Assembly (NCBI GenBank): GCA_947629475.1
Contig: CANRDV010000003.1
Location: 1-48,088 of the forward strand
Direction: 5' to 3'
Length of the DNA stretch: 48,088 nucleotides
DNA from: an uncultured Bacilli bacterium
GTDB lineage: Bacteria; Bacillota_I; Bacilli_A; RF39; UBA660
The notes below the pieces were generated by a model. The model was not told where the DNA came from. It did no database searches and saw only the letters and a list, made by a program, of their open reading frames with translations. Position 1 is the first letter of the stretch. Each line of letters begins with the position of its first letter. Shown here piece by piece: positions 16,025 through 24,672 of the stretch. The position numbers were made by a program, and so were the translations under genes.

Positions 16025-16240
16025 AAGCAAGTGCGAAAGACGGAATAAATATAGGTTTTAAAGAGAGTCTATGGTTGGTGAAAATAGATAAAACTAATTT
16101 ATTCAAATCACTTTCAAGTGCTATTTATGGATAAGATAAATACGGTAACGCGTTATAGTTTTTGAGAATTTATCATATGATAAATTGAATTAAGGTGGTA
16201 ACACGAACTCTTCGTCCTTAGGCGTAGGGTTCTTTTTATT
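16025..16240 (+). promoter_or_regulatory. T-box riboswitch, isoleucine-specific
   Basis: Leader that senses uncharged tRNA and controls ileS. Stem I base is formed by GAAAG (16035-16039)/CTTTC (16111-16115) and GAATAAA (16043-16049)/TTTATTC (16098-16104). Between them the specifier loop reads AAATCA, placing the Ile codon ATC at 16107-16109. AGAGAG (16062-16067) fits the GA-rich box. The T-box sequence AAGGTGGTAACACG is at 16192-16205. The terminator is GAAC (16205-16208) to GTTC (16229-16232) with T5. Uncharged tRNA-Ile should favour the antiterminator. Confidence 0.9.
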
Positions 16241-16252
16241 TAGGAGGAGAAT

Positions 16253-19200
16253 ATGTTTAAAGAATTAGAAAATGTTAAAACAAGTGAAGTAGAAAGTGAA
16301 ATTAGTAAAAAGTGGGAGAAGATGAAGATTCTTGATAGATGTCTTGAGAAAGATGAGAACTTTGTTTTCTATGATGGACCTGCAACAGCCAATGGTTTTC
16401 CAGGACTACATCATATGGTTGCTAAGTTTTTAAAGGATAGTTTTTGTAAATATAAAACGATGCAAGGTTATAAAGTCTTAAGAAAAGTAGGTTGGGATAC
16501 TCATGGACTACCAGTTGAAGTTGAAGTTGAAAAAACTTTAGGTTTCAAGAATAAAAATGATATTGAAAAATATGGTATTAAAGAATTTAATGAGAAATGT
16601 CGAGAGATTGTTTGGAAAAATGAAAAAGCTTTCTCAGATTTAACAACCAAGATGGGGCAATTCATTGATTTAGAGCATCCTTATGTAACTTATGATAATA
16701 ATTATATTGAAACCGAATGGTATATTTTAAAGAAATTCTTTGATGAAGGCTTATTTTATGAAGGAGTTAAAGTTGTACCTTACTGTACTAGATGTGGAAC
16801 CGGACTAGCTTCTCATGAAGTTGCTCAAGGTTATAAAGAAATTGAAGCCCAAACAGTCATTGTTCCTATGAAAAAGAAAGATGAAGATGTATATTTCCTA
16901 GTTTGGACAACTACTCCTTGGACACTAATTTCGAATGTTGCTTTATGTGTTAATCCTGAATATGATTATGTTAAGGTTGAAAGTCAAGGTTATAAATTTA
17001 TTCTTGCTGAAGCTTTAGTTAGTAAAGTTCTTGGAGATGATGTTAAAGTTCTTGAAAAATATAAAGGAAAAGACTTAGAATATATAGAATACGAACAATT
17101 AATTCCAAGTTTGAAAGTTAATAAAAAAGCTTTCTATGTAACTTTAGCTGACTATGTAACAATTGAAGATGGAACTGGTATTGTTCATATTGCACCAGCT
17201 TTTGGGGAAGATGACTCTAAAGTTGGAAGAAAATATGATTTACCATACCTTAACCCAGTTGGTGAAGATGGATGTTATACAGAAGGTATTTGGAAAGGTT
17301 TAAATGTCTTTGAAGCCGACCTTGAAGTTATTAAATATTTAAAAGAAAATGACAAACTATTTAAAAAACAAAAAATGTTACACAACTATCCACATTGTTG
17401 GAGATGTGGAACTCCACTTTTATATTATTCTAAACCAAGTTTCTATTTAGATGTTACAAAACTAAAAGATAAAATCATTGAAGCTAATAAAACGGTTAAT
17501 TGGTATCCTGCTTATGTTGGAGAAAAAAGATTTGGTAATTGGCTTGAAAATTTAAATGATTGGGCAATATCCAGAAGTAGATATTGGGGAACGCCACTTC
17601 CTCTTTGGAGGTGTGAATGTGGTCATGATGAAATGATTGGTTCAAGGAAAGAATTAGTGGAAAAAGCTATTGAAAAAATCGATGAAACTATTGAATTACA
17701 TCGTCCATATGTTGATGATATTCATATAAAATGTCCAAAGTGTGGTAAAACAATGAATAGAGTTTCAGATGTAATTGATTGTTGGTTTGATTCAGGTTCA
17801 ATGCCATTTGCACAATATCACTATCCATTTGAAAATCAAGAATTATGGGAGTCTCAATTTCCAGCTGACTTTATCTGTGAAGGAATTGACCAAACAAGAG
17901 GATGGTTCTATTCGCTTCTTGTTATCTCTGTTTTCTTAAAAGGAGTTTCCCCTTACAAGAATGTCTTAGTAAATGACTTACTTCTTGATAAAGATGGTAA
18001 AAAGATGAGTAAATCAAAAGGAAACATTGTTGAACCATTTACAACTATTGAAAAATATGGAGCCGATACAGTTAGATTTTATCTTCCATATGTATCTCCC
18101 GTTTGGACGCCTTTAAAATTTGATGAAGAAGGCTTAAAAGAAGTATATTCTAAATTCTTTAATCCTCTTCTAAATACTTATACTTTCTTCCAAACCTATG
18201 CGAACATTGATAAACTAGACCCAAGAGAATTTGAAGTTAACTATAATGATTTAGAAGAAATAGATAAATGGTTATTATCAAAATATAATAAATTATTAAA
18301 ATATGTAACGGAAAGTTATGATGAATATGATTTAAATAAAGTCGTTAAAGCTTTAGTTACCTTTGTATCTGATGATTTATCTAATTGGTATATAAGAAGA
18401 AATAGGAATAGATTCTGGGCAAGTAGTCTTGATAATAGTAAAAAGGCTGTTTATAAAACGACATACGATGTTTTAGTTGGACTTTCTAAAATGATAGCAC
18501 CAATTGTTCCATTTGTCTCTGAAAATTTATACACTAAACTAACCGATGAAGAATCTGTTCACTTAGCAAGTTTTCCTAAATACAATGAAGCTCAAATTGA
18601 CCTTAAGATAGAAGAAAAAATGGATACCGTGAGAGACCTAATTTCTTTAGGAAGAAAAGTAAGAGAAGATGTTAAGATAAAGGTTCGGGAACCATTAAGT
18701 GAAGTAATCCTTGATTCTAAACTTGAAAGTATAATCGGAGACTTAACTGATTTAATTAAAGAAGAATTAAATGTTAAAGAAATTAACTTTGAAAATGATT
18801 TAGATAAGTATATTAATTATGAAATTAAACCAAACTTTAAAGTATGTGGAAAATTATTTGGTTCAAGTATTAAAAACTTCCAAGAATATTTAAAAAATCT
18901 TGATAAAGAAACAATTAATAAATTAAATCAAGGAGAAACTATTTCAATTACCCTAGATAATAAAGATTATGAAATAGACGCGGAAATGTTAGATATAAGA
19001 GTTAATTCAAAAGAAGGATACAACACAGGTATTAATAATAACTTATTTATTATCTTAAATACAACTTTAACTCCTGAACTAATTAATGAAGGAATTGCTC
19101 GAGAATTAGTTAGTAAAGTTCAACAATTAAGAAAGAATAAAGAGTTTAATATAACAGATAGAATTTATATTTATTATTATAGTGATACTGATTTACTTGC

Positions 19201-19330
19201 TAAATTAGATAAGTTTATTGACTTTATTAAGAAAGAAACTTTATGTGATACTTTAATTAAAGAAAAAAAAGTCGATGATATAACTAATTTAAATGGTATA
19301 GATGTATATCTAGACGTTGAAAGAGTTTAA
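16253..19330 (+). CDS. ileS: Isoleucyl-tRNA synthetase, type 2 (IleRS2) with GXHH signature
   Basis: 1025 residues; GGAGG precedes the ATG. Charges tRNA-Ile and edits valine. The class-I KMSKS is intact at residues 584-588. The HIGH position (51-54) reads Gly-Leu-His-His in 'NGFPGLHHMVAKF' instead of His-x-Gly-His, i.e. the first and third residues are exchanged. The editing (CP1) domain is present ('LVWTTTPWTLISNVAL' near 220; 'GTGIVHIAPAFGEDD'). Length, 'RKVGWDTHGLPVEVEVEK' and the C-terminal domain lacking an obvious closing zinc finger fit the eukaryote-like type 2 enzyme, which is naturally mupirocin-resistant. The swapped motif has been linked to hyper-resistance. It is the only ileS in the window and is under a T-box, so it is probably the housekeeping copy. 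Confidence 0.95.
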   Translation: MFKELENVKTSEVESEISKKWEKMKILDRCLEKDENFVFYDGPATANGFPGLHHMVAKFLKDSFCKYKTMQGYKVLRKVGWDTHGLPVEVEVEKTLGFKNKNDIEKYGIKEFNEKCREIVWKNEKAFSDLTTKMGQFIDLEHPYVTYDNNYIETEWYILKKFFDEGLFYEGVKVVPYCTRCGTGLASHEVAQGYKEIEAQTVIVPMKKKDEDVYFLVWTTTPWTLISNVALCVNPEYDYVKVESQGYKFILAEALVSKVLGDDVKVLEKYKGKDLEYIEYEQLIPSLKVNKKAFYVTLADYVTIEDGTGIVHIAPAFGEDDSKVGRKYDLPYLNPVGEDGCYTEGIWKGLNVFEADLEVIKYLKENDKLFKKQKMLHNYPHCWRCGTPLLYYSKPSFYLDVTKLKDKIIEANKTVNWYPAYVGEKRFGNWLENLNDWAISRSRYWGTPLPLWRCECGHDEMIGSRKELVEKAIEKIDETIELHRPYVDDIHIKCPKCGKTMNRVSDVIDCWFDSGSMPFAQYHYPFENQELWESQFPADFICEGIDQTRGWFYSLLVISVFLKGVSPYKNVLVNDLLLDKDGKKMSKSKGNIVEPFTTIEKYGADTVRFYLPYVSPVWTPLKFDEEGLKEVYSKFFNPLLNTYTFFQTYANIDKLDPREFEVNYNDLEEIDKWLLSKYNKLLKYVTESYDEYDLNKVVKALVTFVSDDLSNWYIRRNRNRFWASSLDNSKKAVYKTTYDVLVGLSKMIAPIVPFVSENLYTKLTDEESVHLASFPKYNEAQIDLKIEEKMDTVRDLISLGRKVREDVKIKVREPLSEVILDSKLESIIGDLTDLIKEELNVKEINFENDLDKYINYEIKPNFKVCGKLFGSSIKNFQEYLKNLDKETINKLNQGETISITLDNKDYEIDAEMLDIRVNSKEGYNTGINNNLFIILNTTLTPELINEGIARELVSKVQQLRKNKEFNITDRIYIYYYSDTDLLAKLDKFIDFIKKETLCDTLIKEKKVDDITNLNGIDVYLDVERV

Positions 19331-19336
19331 AAATGC

Positions 19337-19365
19337 TTGACTTTGTAGTTGAAATTTGATACAAT
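19337..19365 (+). promoter_or_regulatory. Strong promoter of the pre-rsmI RNA
   Basis: TTGACT (19337-19342), 17 bases, TACAAT (19360-19365). Begins seven bases after the ileS stop. Start expected near 19372. Confidence 0.75.
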
Positions 19366-19371
19366 TTTAAT

Positions 19372-19511
19372 GACGGGAATTAGTATAGAGCCTAGCTTCG
19401 GCGACCTATCCTTGTAGGTTAAACGAAATAATAGAAGACACATTGCCCAATCCAAGTTGGGCAGCTACTAGAGAAGAATAGTAATTTGTATTATTGTTCT
19501 TTTTTTGATAT
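19372..19511 (+). ncRNA. Unassigned structured RNA or leader before rsmI
   Basis: About 140 nt, less AT-rich than its surroundings. Hairpins: GCC/GGC around TAGCTTC (19391-19403), ACCTA/TAGGT (19405-19420), GCCCAA/TTGGGC (19445-19462), and a final AGAA-x-AATAGTA ... TATTATT-x-TTCT stem followed by T7 (about 19475-19506), which is a good terminator. It has its own strong promoter. It may be an independent small RNA, or a riboswitch-like leader with rsmI behind the terminator. I could not match it to a known class by conserved bases. Confidence 0.5.
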
Positions 19512-19532
19512 AATATACCTTGTGGTGATAGA

Positions 19533-20393
19533 ATGGGAATTTTATATATAGTTGCAACTCCTATTGGTAATTTAGGAGATATTACCAATAGAGCAATTGA
19601 AGTATTAAAAAGTGTTGATTTAATTTTATGTGAAGATACAAGAACTTCTAAACCTTTATTAAATCATTATGAAATAAAAACTAAGTTAGAGTCATATCAT
19701 AAATTTAATGAAATAGAAAAGAGTAGAGATGTTATCAATAAGCTAAAAAGTGGACTTAATATAGCCTTGATAACCGATGCTGGAACTCCTTGTATTTCAG
19801 ACCCTGGTAGTATTTTAGTTCGTGATGCAATTAATGAGGAAATAGAAATTTATTCAATTCCTGGAGCATCTGCGGTAATTACAGCTTTAACTTTATCAGG
19901 ACTTCCTTTAAGTAACTTTGCTTTCTATGGCTTCTTAGAAAGAAAGAATAGTTTACAAAGAAAAGAATTATTAAAAATAAAAGAAAATGATATTGCAACT
20001 TTAGTCTTTTATGAATCACCTAAAAGAATTGTCGAAACATTAGAAAATATCAAAGAAACTTTAGATAATCCTTATATAGTTTTAGTAAATGATTTAACTA
20101 AAAAGTTTGAACGAAAATACTATGGAAATGTCTCTCAAGTAATTAAAGAACTTGAAGAAAATCCTAATCATGAATTAGGAGAATATGTTTTAGTTGTTTC
20201 TAAAAATGTTCAAGAAACTAAGAAAAAGGAATGCGAAACTTCAATTGAGGGATTATTAATTGATAAAATGCTTAAAGAAAAATGTACTATGAAAGATGCG
20301 ATTAAATTACTTTCTTTAGAATATAAAGATAAATATAGTAAAAATGAAATTTATAATGCTTCTTTAAATATAAAAAAACTTCTTGAAAAATAG
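19533..20393 (+). CDS. rsmI: 16S rRNA (cytidine1402-2'-O)-methyltransferase RsmI
   Basis: 286 residues; GGTGATAG before ATG 19533. Methylates C1402 of 16S rRNA with SAM. Signature 'LYIVATPIGNLGDITNRA' at the start and 'DLILCEDTRTS' (about 29-39), 'ITDAGTPCISDPG' (about 80-92) and 'IPGASAVITAL' (about 108-118) are all intact; this is the tetrapyrrole-methylase fold. A TATAAT box in the T-rich end of the preceding RNA (about 19509-19514) could give it a promoter of its own. The end of the gene forms half of a bidirectional terminator. Confidence 0.95.
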   Translation: MGILYIVATPIGNLGDITNRAIEVLKSVDLILCEDTRTSKPLLNHYEIKTKLESYHKFNEIEKSRDVINKLKSGLNIALITDAGTPCISDPGSILVRDAINEEIEIYSIPGASAVITALTLSGLPLSNFAFYGFLERKNSLQRKELLKIKENDIATLVFYESPKRIVETLENIKETLDNPYIVLVNDLTKKFERKYYGNVSQVIKELEENPNHELGEYVLVVSKNVQETKKKECETSIEGLLIDKMLKEKCTMKDAIKLLSLEYKDKYSKNEIYNASLNIKKLLEK

Positions 20394-20408
20394 AAGTTTT
20401 AATTTTTT
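20375..20408. terminator. Bidirectional terminator between rsmI and coat genes
   Basis: AAAACTTCT (20375-20383) pairs with AGAAGTTTT (20392-20400), with A runs on one side and T runs on the other. It serves both convergent transcripts and overlaps both gene ends. Confidence 0.75.
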
Positions 20409-20713
20409 AAATCATTTAATTCTTGAGTTAGAGTAGTAAGTTTTTCAGTTATTTTTTGACTTTCCTCGGTTTCTAATTTATACCAACCCTTCCTAAACAT
20501 TAATTCGTATACTTCTCGTTGTAAATTAGATAGTTTAAGGAATGTATCAAGGTGGGCTTTATATAAATGTTCGGAGCTCGCTTCAGTCATTGCAATTACA
20601 TAATTCTTTTCCATATCTTTAAGAGATGAAAGTAAACTATTTAAATAATCTTTTTCATTTAATTCCATTCCTTTTGGAACTTTTACTTCTTTATTTTCAA
20701 TTTTCTTCCCCAT
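20399..20713 (-). CDS. CotF-family spore coat protein
   Basis: 104 residues. 'YLNSLLSSLKDMEKNYVIAMTEASSEHL' and 'LQREVYELMFRKGWYKLE' match the CotF core (helical ferritin-like bundle; the ...MF-GWY-LE ending is diagnostic). The N-terminus 'KIENKEVKVPKGMELNEKDYL' also resembles small CotF-like coat proteins of Clostridia. Overlaps the preceding gene by 17 bases, so the two are translated together. Expected in the outer layers of the spore, made late in the mother cell. Confidence 0.8.
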   Translation of the reverse strand: MGKKIENKEVKVPKGMELNEKDYLNSLLSSLKDMEKNYVIAMTEASSEHLYKAHLDTFLKLSNLQREVYELMFRKGWYKLETEESQKITEKLTTLTQELNDLKN

Positions 20714-20924
20714 TAAAGCCTCCTAATAAATTTAAAATAGTATGCAAATTTTCATCAAATAATTTACAAGATTTTTTTAAGATACTTGTAATTTCTTCAT
20801 CTTGAACTTTAGGAATACTAGCATTTGTATTTTTAAGAACACCAATATTCCATTCAAACATATCACTTAAATAATCTAAATCTTTACCTGTTATAATATT
20901 TGGTACTTCCATATATTTTTCCAT
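20697..20924 (-). CDS. Small CotF-associated coat protein
   Basis: 75 residues; AAAGGAGA before ATG at 20924. Helical, with 'NIITGKDLDYLSDMFEWN' and 'QDEEITSILKKSCKLFDENL', a pattern seen in small proteins encoded beside CotF-type genes in spore formers. Its length and helices suggest it provides the partner helices of the CotF-like bundle encoded next. First gene of a two-gene unit. Exact role unknown. Confidence 0.65.
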   Translation of the reverse strand: MEKYMEVPNIITGKDLDYLSDMFEWNIGVLKNTNASIPKVQDEEITSILKKSCKLFDENLHTILNLLGGFNGEEN

Positions 20925-20997
20925 ATGTCTCCTTTCATTTTTATTATGTTAGAGTTTTTTATTTTTAAACATATAATTAATTAAATGGAAGTGGTTT

Positions 20998-21276
20998 ATG
21001 AGATTAATTCCTAATACTACCCCTGAATTATTTTCTTTAAGTGCTGTTATCGTAGGGTATTTATTAATTGATGATATGACAGCCAATGAACAAAATGCTC
21101 TTGGTAACTGGTTAATGTTAGTAGGTCAACTTGTATCCACGAATGCATACTATGCTGCAGTTGTAACTGAGAGAAACGGGGAAACTAAATTTAATAATCA
21201 AGATACTTTAAGAATGCTAGAAAAAATGTTAAAAGCCTTAGAAAAAGAAGTAAATGATATTAAGAAAAATCTTTAA
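20998..21276 (+). CDS. Conserved small protein of spore formers, unknown function
   Basis: 92 residues; GGAAGTGG before ATG. Begins 'MRLIPNTTPELFSLSAVIVG', then a hydrophobic segment, 'DDMTANEQNALGNWLMLVGQ', and a polar C-terminal helix with Lys/Glu heptads (LEKMLKALEKEVNDI). I recall similar small proteins (DDMTANEQNALGNW) in Clostridia genomes without an assigned function. It is divergent from the coat pair, sharing their 73-base upstream region, which suggests common sporulation control. Confidence 0.7.
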   Translation: MRLIPNTTPELFSLSAVIVGYLLIDDMTANEQNALGNWLMLVGQLVSTNAYYAAVVTERNGETKFNNQDTLRMLEKMLKALEKEVNDIKKNL

Positions 21277-21281
21277 GTTTA

Positions 21282-22457
21282 TTATTTATAAAGAATATCA
21301 ATGTCAACATCTCCCTTAACTCCATCAATTCTTCCGGTATTACAAAGTTGCCAAATTTGATAATTACCTTTATAATCAGTTTTAGTTGTATAATGAGCAA
21401 GCCAAACAGGATAATCTTTTAAAGACCAAATAGTCTCAAGATAAAACTTACTACTATAAAGCATACCTTGATAACCTTTTTCTTGTACTCGTTCAATAAA
21501 TGACTTAGCTATTTCATTAATTTCATGAAAACTAATTTTAAAAGTATTCCAATTTTCCCAACTTTCCCAGTCAAAGACAATAGGTAAGTCTAATTTTTCA
21601 TCACCTAAAGTATCAAGAACAAAATCTGCTTGATTAATGGCTTCTTTCTTAGAAGTTGCAATACTATATAAATAAACTCCAACTTTAAGACCGACTTCTT
21701 TTGCTTTTTTAATATTTTCTTTATAATAAGTATCAACACTTAATTCCCTATTTGTTGATTGAACTCCAAGTCGCATCAAAACAAAAGTAGCCCCAGCTTC
21801 CTTTACCTTTTTAAAATCAATATCTTCTTGCCATCTGGAAATATCAAGACCTATTTCTGTATTATCTTTCTTATGTTCTTTATAGACATCTTTAAAATAA
21901 ACTGTTTTTCTTTTAGAAGTAGTAGAAGTATTACTTTTCTTTACAACATTTAAAGTAACATCAAGAACCTTACTATTATTACTACTATCTTTTAAAGTAT
22001 AAATAAGTTTATAACTTCCTAATTTACTTAAATCATAATTACCTTCAATTTTACAATCAATATCTCCAGTATAATTATCTCCATAACTAATTAAATTACA
22101 TAAATCTTTATCATAATTAAGAGGAACACTTTTTACAGTACCACTAAAAACAAGTGGAGGAGTAGTATCTTTAATTTCAATATTATCTTTATAAACATAT
22201 TTTTTATCATTATTAGTATAATATACTTTTATTTCTTTTTTACCTAACTTATCAGTATCTATCTTAGTATCTAAATTACTTACTTTAATATCTTTATTTT
22301 TAATATTAACAATATCATTTAACTTAATATCATCATATACTTCAATAATATTATTCTTTAATTCCAAATAATCATTACTATTATCTTCATAAATAACTTC
22401 CTTTTTAGTACAACCAACAACTAAAAATAATAATAAACAAAACTTTAAATATTTCAT
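21282..22457 (-). CDS. Lipoprotein with GH25 (lysozyme-type) muramidase domain
   Basis: 391 residues; GGAGGAATT before ATG at 22457. Lipoprotein signal with lipobox VVGC (Cys16). Residues about 30-170 hold one or two bacterial Ig-like modules ('TKIDTDKLGKKEIKVYY', 'YDLSKLGSYKLIYTLKDSSNN'). A linker follows, then a GH25 domain to the end: 'TEIGLDISRWQEDIDF', 'ATFVLMRLG', and 'LPIVFDWESW' with the catalytic Asp-x-Glu, ending 'YQIWQLCNTGRIDG..DVDIDILYK' as in the family. It should cut peptidoglycan glycan strands from the membrane face. Sporulation or cell-separation use is possible. Confidence 0.9.
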   Translation of the reverse strand: MKYLKFCLLLFLVVGCTKKEVIYEDNSNDYLELKNNIIEVYDDIKLNDIVNIKNKDIKVSNLDTKIDTDKLGKKEIKVYYTNNDKKYVYKDNIEIKDTTPPLVFSGTVKSVPLNYDKDLCNLISYGDNYTGDIDCKIEGNYDLSKLGSYKLIYTLKDSSNNSKVLDVTLNVVKKSNTSTTSKRKTVYFKDVYKEHKKDNTEIGLDISRWQEDIDFKKVKEAGATFVLMRLGVQSTNRELSVDTYYKENIKKAKEVGLKVGVYLYSIATSKKEAINQADFVLDTLGDEKLDLPIVFDWESWENWNTFKISFHEINEIAKSFIERVQEKGYQGMLYSSKFYLETIWSLKDYPVWLAHYTTKTDYKGNYQIWQLCNTGRIDGVKGDVDIDILYK

Positions 22458-22690
22458 AATTCCTCCGTTATAATTAATTTTATCCGAATATTAATCATTT
22501 AATACATTTATTATATATTATTTTTTCTAATAAGAAAATAGATTTAAGTAATTTAAAATAATAATTTTTCTTTTAATTGCATAATAAAGTTATATATTTA
22601 TTAATTTAATTCCCAAAAAAAATAATAAAAAAAGATTGTATTTTAATTAATTTTATTGTATACTTATTATAGTAAAGGAGAGTAGTAGAT
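22458..22690. other. AT-rich intergenic region
   Basis: 233 bases between divergent genes, almost only A and T. A TATTAT box at 22665-22670 probably serves the 22691 gene. I see no RNA or gene here. Confidence 0.4.
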
Positions 22691-23449
22691 ATGGAAGAAA
22701 AAAAGGATAATAAAGGGCTTTTAATTGGAATAATTGCTTTTGTTGCAGGAGTTGCTTTTATAGCATATGGAACTATTAGTTTATTAAGTTCTAAACCAGA
22801 ACCAAATCCACCAGTTGATAATAATGATAGTGGTGAAAATAGTGATGGACCAAGTATTTCTGTAACTGATACAGATGTTAAAAACTTTTTAACTGATAAT
22901 TCTAAGTTAATTGAATATTTTACAGATTATAATGCTGATTTTGATTTAGGAGCAGCAGACCCAGTTAGTATGAGTGATGTATTTGGTTGGAGTTTTGTTT
23001 ACTTATATAATCATGGTGAAGGTGAAAAACTAAGTGATAGTAAGTATACTACTAAGTATACAATGCCAAGTGCTGATGCTGATACATTTATGCGAAATTA
23101 TTTTGGAATACCTGCATCTATAATTGATGTTACTAAAATTGATTTTAGTAAAGAAGTTTTCAATTTTACAAGTGATGAAGAAAACTATTATGTTGAAGTT
23201 TCAAATACTAATCTAGACCCTATTCAAAATTGTGTTCTTGATGATGTTAACATTGTATCTGATAGTGAAATAATTGTTACTTATGGAGTTATGGAATTAG
23301 ATAAAACTTGTGAAGATAAGAGTGATGATTGTTATACAAAAAAGCGTGAATTAAAATTACGTAAATCAGATAATGGCTTTACAATTTTAACAGCAAGTGA
23401 TGTTAAAGAAGAAAATAATAATGAAAGTGAGACTGGAGAGGAAAACTAA
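22691..23449 (+). CDS. Membrane-anchored extracellular protein, unknown
   Basis: 252 residues; AAAGGAGAG upstream. One N-terminal helix (about 9-30, 'GLLIGIIAFVAGVAFIAYG'), a Pro/Asn/Ser/Gly linker, then an acidic extracellular domain with 'ISVTDTDVKNFLTDNSKL' and two pairs of Cys (IQNC.., DKTCEDKSDDC) that could form disulphides. It ends with a Glu/Asn tail. The stop overlaps the next start by one base (TAATG), and the next protein has the same layout, including 'DTDVKEYAKKYF', so the two are paralogues. Confidence 0.75.
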   Translation: MEEKKDNKGLLIGIIAFVAGVAFIAYGTISLLSSKPEPNPPVDNNDSGENSDGPSISVTDTDVKNFLTDNSKLIEYFTDYNADFDLGAADPVSMSDVFGWSFVYLYNHGEGEKLSDSKYTTKYTMPSADADTFMRNYFGIPASIIDVTKIDFSKEVFNFTSDEENYYVEVSNTNLDPIQNCVLDDVNIVSDSEIIVTYGVMELDKTCEDKSDDCYTKKRELKLRKSDNGFTILTASDVKEENNNESETGEEN

Positions 23450-24141
23450 TGGAAGAGAAAAATAATTTAAAAAATATTATAATAGGAGTTTTAATAGTAA
23501 TAATTATCTTGTTAATAGCTTATATTGTATATGATAAAGTTATAGAAAAAGATGTTCCTAATAATGAAGTTACTGAAAATACTCCAAATAATGAAAATAG
23601 TAATAATGAAGATGATAATAATTCAGAAAAAAATCCTTCAAATGAAAATATTACTAAAGAAAAAATTGAAGAATTTTTAGCATTAATGGTAGGAGATTCA
23701 GAAAAATCTTATAATAACATTGAGGAAGTTGCAGCATATGGACATTCTGAATATGGTGATTTTATTAGAATTATTAGAATGTTATTATCTTTAAATAAAT
23801 ATGAATTAGAAAATAATAATTATGTGTTTTCTGATACTGATGTTAAAGAATATGCTAAAAAGTATTTTAATTTAGATAATTTTGTGTATAATACAAGTGA
23901 TGACAATGCTTTTACATATGAAAATGGTAAATATAAATCTACTTTAGCACTTGGACTTTATGAAGAAGGTGAAGTTATTCATAAAAAACCTGTAGTTAAT
24001 AACATAGATATTAATGATAATGAGGTTACTGTAACATGTAATATTGAAACTCAAAGATTTTCAACAACTGAAAATAATACTTATACAATTATTTTAGAAG
24101 TTAAAGATAATGATTATATAATCAATAAAATAAGTAAATGA
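23449..24141 (+). CDS. Membrane-anchored extracellular protein, paralogue of the previous gene
   Basis: 230 residues. N-terminal helix 'NIIIGVLIVIIILLIAYIVY' (about 9-28), Asn/Glu-rich linker to about residue 65, then a domain with 'FSDTDVKEYAKKYFNLDNF' and a beta-rich end (VNNIDINDNEVTVTCNIE). It resembles the upstream protein in the DTDVK block and in overall layout. It starts in the stop codon of that gene (coupled translation) and ends before a terminator. Function unknown. Confidence 0.75.
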   Translation: MEEKNNLKNIIIGVLIVIIILLIAYIVYDKVIEKDVPNNEVTENTPNNENSNNEDDNNSEKNPSNENITKEKIEEFLALMVGDSEKSYNNIEEVAAYGHSEYGDFIRIIRMLLSLNKYELENNNYVFSDTDVKEYAKKYFNLDNFVYNTSDDNAFTYENGKYKSTLALGLYEEGEVIHKKPVVNNIDINDNEVTVTCNIETQRFSTTENNTYTIILEVKDNDYIINKISK

Positions 24142-24152
24142 TAATAGAAATG

Positions 24153-24185
24153 AAGAGTTAGAGTGATATCTAATTCTTTTTTTGT
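24153..24185 (+). terminator. Terminator after the paired membrane proteins
   Basis: GAGTTAGA (24155-24162) pairs with TCTAATTC (24169-24176, one G-U pair), then T7. Confidence 0.8.
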
Positions 24186-24227
24186 ATAAAATTACCATTT
24201 TAGTAAATAATAAAAGTGGTGAATGGT

Positions 24228-24671
24228 ATGGAAAAGAAATTATATAACAAATTAGTAATGGAACATAAACCTAAAGAAAAAAGAGGTCAATATGCTTTTA
24301 TTGCTTTTGTAGTTGGTGGTTTAATGGGAGTTCTTGGTCAATTATTGGTTGAGTTTTATTCATATTACTTAGGATTATCTTCAAGTGATGCGTCAGTATT
24401 CATGATAGTAACCCTTATCTTCTTGGCAAGTTTATTTACAGCTTTAGGATTTTTTGATAAATGGGTTAAATTTGCTAGATGTGGTCTTATTATTCCAATT
24501 ACCGGATTTGCTCATTCAATGACAAGTGCTGCGATTGAGTATAAAAAGGAAGGATTTGTAACAGGGTTGGGCGCTAATATGTTTAAGTTAGCTGGAACCG
24601 TTATAATATATGGAGTAGTATCAGCCTATATCTTTGGCTTTTTAAGATTAATTATCATGGGAGGGGCTTAA
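24228..24671 (+). CDS. spoVAC: Stage V sporulation protein AC
   Basis: 147 residues; ATG 24228 chosen (GGTGA at 24218-24222), an upstream in-frame GTG at 24216 is part of that site. SpoVAC is the mechanosensitive membrane channel component that moves dipicolinic acid across the inner spore membrane. Seen: 'PKEKRGQYAFIAFVVGGLMGVLGQ', four to five helices, 'GLIIPITGFAHSMTSAAIEY' and 'GFVTGLGANMFKLAGTVIIYG', all standard. Only one base separates it from spoVAD. A forespore (sigma-G) promoter is expected, but I could not place one with confidence. Confidence 0.95.
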   Translation: MEKKLYNKLVMEHKPKEKRGQYAFIAFVVGGLMGVLGQLLVEFYSYYLGLSSSDASVFMIVTLIFLASLFTALGFFDKWVKFARCGLIIPITGFAHSMTSAAIEYKKEGFVTGLGANMFKLAGTVIIYGVVSAYIFGFLRLIIMGGA

Positions 24672-24672
24672 G

